From an uncultured Bacteroidota bacterium (GTDB lineage Bacteria; Bacteroidota; Bacteroidia; B-17B0; Aurantibacillaceae), in contig CALMNJ010000315.1 in NCBI GenBank assembly GCA_937868675.1, forward strand, positions 1 to 12,443: DNA of 12,443 nt, in the 5' to 3' direction. Of this stretch, positions 1 to 6,325 are shown one piece after another. The notes under the pieces were generated by a model that had not been told where the DNA came from, did not search any database, and saw nothing but the letters and a program-made list of their open reading frames with translations. The position numbers were made by a program, and so were the translations under genes. Each line of letters opens with the position of its first letter. Position 1 is the stretch's first letter.

Positions 1-286
1 AGCCACCGGTATTAAGAAAGAATCCATCAATGGTAACCTTCTTGAGGTATTTCCAAATCCTTCAGCCGATTTTGCCAACATTCGTATCAATACGAATACA
101 GAAGGTAGCGGTAAACTGAGTATTGTTAATCAGCTGGGCCAAATGGTTTACGAAAAATCGGTGAGTACTCATGCCGGTTCTTCGGTAATTCGTGTAGATG
201 TAAAAAATTACACAGCCGGAGTCTACTCTGTTATTCTGGATACCAATGGTAAAAAAGACATTCAGAAACTTATCATCGGCAAATAA
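1..286 (+). CDS. C-terminal end of a T9SS type A sorting-domain protein (5' truncated by window)
   Basis: An open frame runs from base 2 to a TAA at 284-286, giving 94 visible residues; the start lies outside the window. The visible part is a typical type A C-terminal sorting domain of the type IX secretion system. It contains the FPNPSAD motif near its beginning, then alternating beta-strand segments (LSIVNQLGQMVYEK), then YTAGVYSVIL and a C-terminal basic end (QKLIIGK). Such domains direct a folded cargo from the periplasm across the outer membrane and are normally cleaved or anchored at the surface. The cargo domain itself is not visible, so its function cannot be given. The sorting domain resembles that of the next gene, which suggests but does not prove that the two are tandem paralogues. 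A terminator follows directly. Confidence 0.9.
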   Translation, partial: ATGIKKESINGNLLEVFPNPSADFANIRINTNTEGSGKLSIVNQLGQMVYEKSVSTHAGSSVIRVDVKNYTAGVYSVILDTNGKKDIQKLIIGK

Positions 287-317
287 CCACTTCTGTCTTT
301 TCTGTCGCCTAAAATTT

Positions 318-346
318 AGCCTGGGCTTTGCCCGGGCTTTTTTATT
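318..346 (+). terminator. Rho-independent terminator after the first T9SS gene
   Basis: AGCCTGGGC (318-326) pairs with GCCCGGGCT (330-338) around a TTT loop, with one G-T wobble, and is followed by a T-rich run (338-343). It lies 31 bases after the stop codon and separates the first gene from the promoter of the next. Confidence 0.9.
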
Positions 347-369
347 TTCCCGATCGCCGTTAAATAAAT

Positions 370-399
370 TTTGACGCTACATGCGTTTTTATACATTTG
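370..399 (+). promoter_or_regulatory. Bacteroidota-type promoter for the Omp28-like gene
   Basis: A -33 element TTTG at 370-373 is followed after 18 bases by TACATTTG at 392-399, an exact match to the TAnnTTTG -7 element used by the primary sigma factor of Bacteroidota. Transcription would start near 404-406, leaving a leader of about 27 bases before the ATG at 432. No Shine-Dalgarno sequence is visible in the A/T-rich leader, which is normal for this phylum. Confidence 0.75.
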
Positions 400-431
400 T
401 GTACCTTAAACATAATTAATATTAAACGACC

Positions 432-2414
432 ATGAAAAGAAGTTTACTTGTTGCACTTTTGGCTGCCGGAGTTACTGCCGGGGCACAAACACCCCGCCTC
501 TCTTTGTATGAAGAGTTTACCGGCGAAACTTGTCCGCCATGCGCGGCAATTAATCCTACCTTGAATGCTATACTGGCAAGCCCAACCAATACGCCGAAGG
601 TTGTGGCTATCAAATGGCAGGTGCCTATTCCCTCGGCTCCAACCAACACGTGGTCGCTTTACAGAACCAATAAGGCAGATATTGACTGGCGCTATGGTGC
701 TTCGCCAACCAATTATGGTTACCCTGCTCAATATTCTCCAACCAACACTGCCGGCAACGGCATATCGTCGGCTCCAACAGGCCTTTTTGATGGCCAGCAT
801 GCCTGGAATTTCGGTGCCGCATCAGACCATCCCTATTATGTGAGCAACGCTGTGATTTCAACTGCGCAGTCATACACCTCGGCCTTTTCAGTGAGCCTCA
901 CCAATGCATGGGACGCCACGTTCAGTGCACAAACGGTTACCGTAAGCATAATGGCTACTGCCAATTTCAGTGCCACCGGCACGCTTATGTTCAGAACCGT
1001 AATGGTTGAGAAGCACGTCCACTTCCCGGTACAATCGGGCACCAACGGCGAAAAAGATTTCGACGATGTAGCCATTGCCGCCTTCCCTTCGGTTCAGGGC
1101 ATGACCATTTCCCCAACGTGGACTGTAGGACAAACACAAAGCTTTACACTTAATTGCCCCCTGCCTTCCTATACAAGAGATAAGGCGCAGGTTGCGTTTG
1201 TAGGCTTTATTCAGGACGACGGCAACAGAAAAGTAGCACAAGCGGTGAGGGCTAATCCTATTCTGATATCGAACGATGCCAAAGCGGTAAGCCTGACTCT
1301 TCCGGCGCCATCCTGTGCTGCTGCATTCACTCCAACCTTTGTAGTAAATAATACCGGTGGAAACGCTATTACCGACCTCACCATTACGCCTTACGTTGAC
1401 GGAGTAGCCTTAACAAATTACACATGGAGCGGGAATCTTGCCGTTGGTGCAACCACTAATCTGGTTGGTAACTCCATTACTCCAGGTACTTCAGGCGGCC
1501 ATACTTTCTCCATTAACATTACAGGCGTAAGTGGCGGTGACAATAACACACTTAACAACACGGCATCTTCTTCATTTTATCTGGTTACCGGTTATCAGGG
1601 CACACCTGTAGCAGAAGCCTTTTCGGTGGTGGCCTACCCTCCTGCAGGTTGGGGTTTGGTTAATACCAACGGCGGCGCCACCTGGACCCGTAACACAACC
1701 GCCAATGGGCCTTCAATGACCAGCGGAACGGGCGCTTCCAAGTACGATTTTTATTCTAATAACGTAACCGGCGATGCTGATGAACTGCTGATGCCTCCTA
1801 TTGATCTTTCTGGAAACAGTACGCCAACACTTGCGTTTGACGTGGCCTATGCGCAATACACCACAGAGAACGACCAATTGGATGTGTTTGTATCAACCGA
1901 TTGCGGTGCTAACTGGCAAAATGTTTACAGCAAATCCGGATCCGTTCTGTCAACTGCAAATGCTATGACGGGTGCTTTTACACCTACAACAGGCTCGCAG
2001 TGGAGAAAAGAAAAAGTGGCGCTGACCGGACTAAACGCAAATTCGGTTCTGGTGAAATTTGTTGCCACTTCTGCTTACGGAAACAACCTCTATATTGACA
2101 ATGTGAACCTTGCCAAATCAAATACAGTAAGCACCGTTGGCATTATTGAAAATGCCTATTTTTCAAACGTGGAACTTTTCCCGAACCCCGCCAGCAATGT
2201 AACCGAACTTAAAATTGAATCATTTAATAACACTACTGCGGTGGTGAAAATAAGTAACTCCATTGGCCAGCTGGTGATTCAAAAGCAGGTTGATCTTTCG
2301 GTTGGTGTAAACAGTGTTAGTATTGATGTTAAAGATCTGCCCTCTGGCATATACAGCATGGTGATTGATTCTAATAACACTGCTATTACAAAAAAACTTA
2401 CTGTAAATAAGTAA
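432..2414 (+). CDS. Omp28-like thioredoxin-fold T9SS cargo protein with type A sorting domain
   Basis: The product has 660 residues. Residues 1-18 form a signal peptide (KR, a hydrophobic stretch, then AGA before QTPRL). Residues about 22-275 match the Omp28-related family: EEFTGETCPPC carries a CxxC pair (C34, C37) at the head of a thioredoxin-like fold, and TGLFDG lies near 116-121. Residues about 280-385 look like a CARDB/Ig-like beta domain. Residues about 390-560 form a jelly-roll, 'choice-of-anchor J'-like domain (GWGLVN, WTRN, LYIDNVNL). Residues about 568-660 are a type A T9SS sorting domain with the motif LFPNPASN. The protein should be exported by Sec and then carried to the surface by T9SS. 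A redox role for the CPPC pair is inference; many Omp28 relatives have no known activity. Four [S/A]PTN motifs lie between residues 50 and 105. The gene stands alone between its own promoter and terminator. Confidence 0.9.
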   Translation: MKRSLLVALLAAGVTAGAQTPRLSLYEEFTGETCPPCAAINPTLNAILASPTNTPKVVAIKWQVPIPSAPTNTWSLYRTNKADIDWRYGASPTNYGYPAQYSPTNTAGNGISSAPTGLFDGQHAWNFGAASDHPYYVSNAVISTAQSYTSAFSVSLTNAWDATFSAQTVTVSIMATANFSATGTLMFRTVMVEKHVHFPVQSGTNGEKDFDDVAIAAFPSVQGMTISPTWTVGQTQSFTLNCPLPSYTRDKAQVAFVGFIQDDGNRKVAQAVRANPILISNDAKAVSLTLPAPSCAAAFTPTFVVNNTGGNAITDLTITPYVDGVALTNYTWSGNLAVGATTNLVGNSITPGTSGGHTFSINITGVSGGDNNTLNNTASSSFYLVTGYQGTPVAEAFSVVAYPPAGWGLVNTNGGATWTRNTTANGPSMTSGTGASKYDFYSNNVTGDADELLMPPIDLSGNSTPTLAFDVAYAQYTTENDQLDVFVSTDCGANWQNVYSKSGSVLSTANAMTGAFTPTTGSQWRKEKVALTGLNANSVLVKFVATSAYGNNLYIDNVNLAKSNTVSTVGIIENAYFSNVELFPNPASNVTELKIESFNNTTAVVKISNSIGQLVIQKQVDLSVGVNSVSIDVKDLPSGIYSMVIDSNNTAITKKLTVNK

Positions 2415-2436
2415 AGCAAGCTTAGTTTACAATCAG

Positions 2437-2468
2437 CCCCCGTTTTCGCACTGAAAACGGGGGTTTTT
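2437..2468 (+). terminator. Strong rho-independent terminator after the Omp28-like gene
   Basis: A perfect 11-bp stem, CCCCCGTTTTC (2437-2447) with GAAAACGGGGG (2453-2463), encloses a 5-base loop and is followed by TTTTT (2464-2468). Because the stem is A/G-rich on one side, it may also work weakly in the opposite direction, but no gene approaches from that side. Confidence 0.95.
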
Positions 2469-2534
2469 GTTTATACCTGACAGGCGCTTAATTCGGTTTT
2501 TTTTAGTTTCTTTACAGCTTATTAATCTGCCACA

Positions 2535-3545
2535 ATGGAATTGTATTTAGACTCTGCCAATCTTAAAGAGATAGAAGAAGGCTTTAAACTGGGTTTTTTG
2601 AATGGTTTAACCACTACGCCTACATTTATGCAACGCGAAGGGATTACCGATATTGACGGTACTATCGTTCGCCTGAGCAAAATGGTTCCGGTGCTTCAGA
2701 TTGAGGCGCTCGGAAATACCGCCGAGGAAGTTTTAGCAGAAGCCGAGCGACAGCTTGCATTGGGGCTGGACCCCAAAAAGACCGTGTTTAAAATTCCGGT
2801 ATCACTTGAGGGCGTCAGAGCCTGTAAGCTATTGCGCAGTAAAGGTTACCTGGTTAACATTCATTTGGTTTACACGCTGCAACAGGCGTATATGGCCATG
2901 CATGCAGGTGCCAGTTATGTGTGCCCACTGGTGGGCCGATTACAGGATCAGGGCCATGATGCGATTGCCCTGGTTGACCAATGTGTAACTGCGGTGAACC
3001 GCTATGGTTACGACACAAAAATCATGTTCTCATCAGTACGGCATGCCGAACATGTGCGTAATGCCATTAACGTGGGTGTACACACCATCACCGTACCACT
3101 AAAGGTTTTAAAACAGCTTACCGAAAATAATTTCACCACTGTGGGTACTGATCAGTTTATTATGGACACCCGCCTCATGATGGTGAAGGTAAAGGAAGCT
3201 ATCAACGGTGTTAATCCGCTTGTGGAGGAGGACACTGTAATATCGGACGCCATGATAAAAATGACCGAATACAACTTCGGCGCCATTACCGTGGTGAAAA
3301 AAGACGGCAGCATTAAAGGCGTCTTCACCGATGGCTCGCTGCGAAAACTCCTCGTTGAAAAGGGTCGTGATATCCTCAACAAAAAGCTCAGCGATCTGGA
3401 ATACCGTGAAGCAATTACCATTGACGGAAACGTGTTACTGAACGATGCCAATGTGCTGTTTAAAAAGACAGCCGTTGACACCATTGTGGTAACCGATGCA
3501 GGCAAACCGGTGGGTATGCTTGACATTCAGGACCTGAAGTCCTGA
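2535..3545 (+). CDS. Fructose-6-phosphate aldolase/TalC-like domain fused to a C-terminal CBS pair
   Basis: The product has 336 residues. Residues 1 to about 215 align throughout with the small transaldolase/fructose-6-phosphate aldolase (FSA/TalC) family, which uses a Schiff-base lysine in a TIM barrel. The start MELYLDSAN has the conserved Asp6. FKIPVSLEGVRA supplies the expected catalytic Lys86. AGASYVCPLVGR and ITVPLKVLKQL are also family-typical. Stand-alone family members end near 215-220 residues; here about 115 more residues form two CBS motifs (GAITVVKKDGSIKGVFTDGSLRK and DTIVVTDAGKPVGMLDIQDLK, each in part). These resemble the CBS pair of KpsF/KdsD arabinose-5-phosphate isomerases. 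Several active-site positions differ from classical enzymes (see findings), so the substrate is uncertain. The gene probably forms an operon with the KdsC-like gene 13 bases downstream. The ATG start is fixed by the fit to the family's N-terminus. No convincing promoter is seen just upstream. Confidence 0.85.
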   Translation: MELYLDSANLKEIEEGFKLGFLNGLTTTPTFMQREGITDIDGTIVRLSKMVPVLQIEALGNTAEEVLAEAERQLALGLDPKKTVFKIPVSLEGVRACKLLRSKGYLVNIHLVYTLQQAYMAMHAGASYVCPLVGRLQDQGHDAIALVDQCVTAVNRYGYDTKIMFSSVRHAEHVRNAINVGVHTITVPLKVLKQLTENNFTTVGTDQFIMDTRLMMVKVKEAINGVNPLVEEDTVISDAMIKMTEYNFGAITVVKKDGSIKGVFTDGSLRKLLVEKGRDILNKKLSDLEYREAITIDGNVLLNDANVLFKKTAVDTIVVTDAGKPVGMLDIQDLKS

Positions 3546-3558
3546 ACTGAACCTATAC

Positions 3559-4257
3559 ATGAACGAAATTGAGGACTTATACACAAAACTGGGAGGGACA
3601 TTTGTAACCCAGTTTGTTACTATGGCCCAGAAATTGGAAGGAGTCAGGGCTTTTTTGTTTGACTGGGATGGCGTCTTTAATTCGGGACAAAAAAGCACCA
3701 ATGGTGGCAGTAATTTTAGTGAGGTGGACAGCATGGGTACCAATCTGCTCAGGTACTCTCATTTTTTAAAGCACGGGGCGATGCCAATAACCGGGGTAAT
3801 AAGCGGCGAGAAAAATGAAGCTGCTTTTTATTTTTGCGAACGGGAGTGCTTTACATATTCCTTTTTTAAGATAGCGAACAAATCAGAGGCGCTTAAATTT
3901 ATTTGCAAAGCAGAGAACATTGCCCCGCAAAACGTTGCTTATTTTTTTGATGACGTGCTGGATATACCGGTGGCTGAACAGTGCGGGCTGCGCATGATGG
4001 TGAATCAAAAAGCCAATCCGCTGTTTGTAAATTATTGCATTAAAAACAAACTGGTTGACTACCTGAGCGCCTCGGCAGGCGGCCAATATGCGGTGCGCGA
4101 ATGCAGCGAGTTGCTGATTGGCCTCAATGGAAATTACAATGAGGTGATTGAGAACAGGAAAAACTTTTCGGTGAGTTACAAAACATACATCACCCAGCGC
4201 CGTGCGGTAAGCACCGAAATTTACACGATGAAAGAAAACGGCATAGAAAGAAGCTAA
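3559..4257 (+). CDS. KdsC-like HAD superfamily phosphatase (KDO-8-phosphate phosphatase family)
   Basis: The product has 232 residues. It matches the KdsC/YrbI branch of HAD phosphatases along most of its length. Motif I is FLFDWDG (nucleophile Asp35, Asp37). ITGVISGEKNEAA carries motif II, NKSEAL holds the motif III lysine (Lys108), and NVAYFFDDVLDIPV is motif IV (Asp131, Asp132, Asp135). AGGQYAVRECSELLI corresponds to the AGGxGAVRE segment near the KdsC C-terminus. Classical KdsC removes phosphate from 3-deoxy-D-manno-octulosonate 8-phosphate in the cytoplasm, in LPS core synthesis. Here the usual GDD of motif IV reads FDD, and the C-terminal tail is about 35 residues longer than KdsC. It may therefore act on a related sugar phosphate. 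The start at 3559 leaves 34 residues before Asp35, close to E. coli KdsC; Met22 is an alternative start. It lies 13 bases after the aldolase-CBS gene, probably co-transcribed. Confidence 0.85.
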   Translation: MNEIEDLYTKLGGTFVTQFVTMAQKLEGVRAFLFDWDGVFNSGQKSTNGGSNFSEVDSMGTNLLRYSHFLKHGAMPITGVISGEKNEAAFYFCERECFTYSFFKIANKSEALKFICKAENIAPQNVAYFFDDVLDIPVAEQCGLRMMVNQKANPLFVNYCIKNKLVDYLSASAGGQYAVRECSELLIGLNGNYNEVIENRKNFSVSYKTYITQRRAVSTEIYTMKENGIERS

Positions 4258-4367
4258 AACGCGCTCTTGCAGTCAGAAAATCTGGTTCTGTTATTGACCA
4301 AACTCCCTTAGGGTATTATTACGACTCCATTTCTGGCAATGATTGATTGTTAAGGAATTGAGCACGC

Positions 4368-4398
4368 TTTGTGAGACGATGCGAATGGTGTACCTTTG
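4368..4398 (+). promoter_or_regulatory. Bacteroidota-type promoter for the choice-of-anchor L gene
   Basis: TTTG at 4368-4371, a 19-base spacer, then TACCTTTG at 4391-4398 give an exact match to both elements at ideal spacing. The -33 box overlaps a GTG codon (4371-4373) that gives the longest reading frame of the downstream gene, so transcripts from here would begin after that GTG, near 4403-4406. Confidence 0.7.
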
Positions 4399-4403
4399 AC
4401 TTA

Positions 4404-6215
4404 TTGATTTTTACCGGCGTAAATACCCTATTCTGTAAGGCCATCCGGTTTTGTGCAGTTCTTATTTGTGTTTTTGCAAATTCGGTGCTGGCCCAATTCA
4501 AAATTGCAAACAATGGCAACGCACAAACTCTGGCACAGAGCATTGTAGGCAGTGGAATTAAGGTTAACAAGGCACAGCTTAAAAGCGGCAGCAGAGCATC
4601 GGCCACATTTAGTTACACAGGAACAAACCTGGGAATAACCGAAGGCATTTTGCTCACTACCGGTAGTGCAACCGATGCCGGAAGGCCTGGCGGTTTTTTG
4701 TGTGATGTAAGTAACGGAAACGTTTTTACCGACCCTGACCTCCTTACCATTGATAAAAAAGCTCAGTTCGATGTATGCATACTTGAATTTGATTTTGTTC
4801 CCGTATGCGATACACTGCGTATTGAATATGTATTTGCCTCCGAGGAATACCCTCAATTCATTTATCAAACCTATAATGACGTGTTCGGGATTTTTATCAC
4901 CGGCAGTAACCCGGCCGGCGGCAACTACAACGCTCATAACATTGCCACCTTAGCCAATGGTACACCCGTTTCGATTGACAATATAAATGGAGGCTGGCCT
5001 ACTGCTGCGAATGCGTCGCACCCTGAATATTATCGCGACAATTACAAAACACCTGTAAACGATATTGCTTACAACGGTTACACCCGGCTTATTACCTCCA
5101 AAACCGGCCTGGTGCCATGTACCACCTATCATCTTAAAATTGCCATAGCCGATGGTGGCAACGGCCGTTACGACTCGGGTGTTTTTGTTAAAGGTAATTC
5201 GCTGGTTTGTACCAATACTCCAGAAGTTTCGGCTAGCACCTATTCGAACTGCAACAACACCGGCACAGTCTCGGTACAGGTTACAAACTTTACCGGTGCA
5301 GCCTCCTACACCTGGCTTCCGGGCGGACAAAGCACACCAACTGTTACAAATATAGGACCCGGAACATACACCTGCCTTGTTGGCCTTAGCGGTTTATGCA
5401 GTAATATTACGGTTACCGCCAATGTTCCTGGAACCTCCAACGTGGCCGTGGAAAAAAATGAGTTTATTTTATGTGAAGGACAAACAGCACTGTTGAAAGC
5501 CAGCGGCGCTAGCAAATACCAATGGACTCCGGGATCAGGCCTCAGCAGCATAACGGCATCAAACCCGATTGCAACACCTTTGACCAGTACAAGCTACTCG
5601 GTAACAGGCACTTCTTCAACAGGCTGCACCAGCACAGCCATTGTTAAAGTAAGTGTTCCTTCACACCCAATAAAAGCACAATTTTGGGCATCGGCTTATA
5701 ACACCTCGATTGACAGCTCGGCCATACAGTTTGCCGACTCATCATCCGGAGCAATTTCGCGTTATTGGAGTTTCGATGATGGTCAGACATCCACAGATAT
5801 TAAACCTGTACATGTTTTCGGAACCGGTACCTTCTGGGTAACACTAACGGCGGTAGATTCAAATTATTGCAGCAGTACCGTGTCGAAAAAAATTATTGTA
5901 AATGATATTATTAAAGACCTGTTTAACTTTTACACCCCCAATGCCTTTACACCAGACGATGACGGGTTGAACGACGAATTTTTTCCAAAAGGATTGTCGT
6001 GGAACGAAAACAAATACGAGCTCAGGATATTTGACCGTTGGGGCAAAGAGGTGTTTATTTCTAAAGACATCACCATTGGCTGGAATGGGAAAACAAAAGA
6101 CGGTGCTGCTGCAAAGGAAGATGTATATGTGTGGACGGTAATACTTACAGATAGTTTTAGCAAACAGCACGTGTTTAATGGTTGCGTAGTTCTGAAAAAG
6201 AACACCCTTAAATAA
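4404..6215 (+). CDS. Choice-of-anchor L / PKD surface protein with T9SS type B (gliding motility-associated) C-terminal domain
   Basis: The frame can be read from GTG 4371 (614 residues). I prefer TTG 4404 (603 residues) because the first candidate lies inside an excellent promoter; there is no in-frame ATG. From 4404 the protein starts with a signal peptide of about 30 residues: a K/R-containing n-region, then FCAVLICVFANSVLA, with cleavage before QFK. Positions below count from the GTG. Residues about 46-275 are a choice-of-anchor L domain (TEGILLTTG, EYVFASEEYPQF, NDVFGIFITG, IAIADGGNGRYDSGVF). Residues about 283-430 hold two Ig-like beta modules (YTWLPGG, YQWTPGSG). Residues about 434-510 are a PKD domain (YWSFDDGQTS, HVFGTGTFWVTLT). 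Residues about 521-610 are a type B sorting domain (NAFTPDDDGLND, LRIFDRWGKEVF, GWNGKTKDG). It is predicted to be a surface or secreted adhesin-like protein; partner and ligand are unknown. Confidence 0.88.
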   Translation: MIFTGVNTLFCKAIRFCAVLICVFANSVLAQFKIANNGNAQTLAQSIVGSGIKVNKAQLKSGSRASATFSYTGTNLGITEGILLTTGSATDAGRPGGFLCDVSNGNVFTDPDLLTIDKKAQFDVCILEFDFVPVCDTLRIEYVFASEEYPQFIYQTYNDVFGIFITGSNPAGGNYNAHNIATLANGTPVSIDNINGGWPTAANASHPEYYRDNYKTPVNDIAYNGYTRLITSKTGLVPCTTYHLKIAIADGGNGRYDSGVFVKGNSLVCTNTPEVSASTYSNCNNTGTVSVQVTNFTGAASYTWLPGGQSTPTVTNIGPGTYTCLVGLSGLCSNITVTANVPGTSNVAVEKNEFILCEGQTALLKASGASKYQWTPGSGLSSITASNPIATPLTSTSYSVTGTSSTGCTSTAIVKVSVPSHPIKAQFWASAYNTSIDSSAIQFADSSSGAISRYWSFDDGQTSTDIKPVHVFGTGTFWVTLTAVDSNYCSSTVSKKIIVNDIIKDLFNFYTPNAFTPDDDGLNDEFFPKGLSWNENKYELRIFDRWGKEVFISKDITIGWNGKTKDGAAAKEDVYVWTVILTDSFSKQHVFNGCVVLKKNTLK

Positions 6216-6257
6216 ACCGTTCATCCTGATTTAGAGACTGGCAATGAATCAACCGGT

Positions 6258-6287
6258 TTTGACACCGCGATTAATTTACTATACTTG
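6258..6287 (+). promoter_or_regulatory. Probable promoter for the serine hydrolase gene
   Basis: TTTG at 6258-6261, an 18-base spacer and TATACTTG at 6280-6287 (one mismatch to TAnnTTTG) lie 38 bases before the ATG at 6326. An 8-bp palindrome AACCGGTT (6251-6258) abuts the -33 element. Confidence 0.5.
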
Positions 6288-6325
6288 TGATATTTCAACA
6301 GGTCCTTATTTAAAAACTCCAGTGA

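Noticed and set aside
2504..2511. TAGTTTCT as a -7 element for the aldolase-CBS gene
   Set aside because: It lacks the final TG of the TAnnTTTG form and has no TTTG/TTG at 17-23 bases upstream.
4294..4319. TTGACC followed by TATTAT, resembling an E. coli-type promoter
   Set aside because: The spacer is only 14 bases, and the organism appears to use the Bacteroidota promoter form, of which a perfect example lies 50 bases downstream.
4428..4937. Long minus-strand open frame (169 codons) opposite the anchor-L gene
   Set aside because: It is a mirror of a strongly supported coding region and its translation shows no domain, signal or helix pattern.
6214..6259. Possible hairpin AAACCG...CGGTTT after the anchor-L gene as a terminator
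   Set aside because: The arms are 6 bases long and about 34 bases apart, with no T-run directly after the stem; it is more likely chance.
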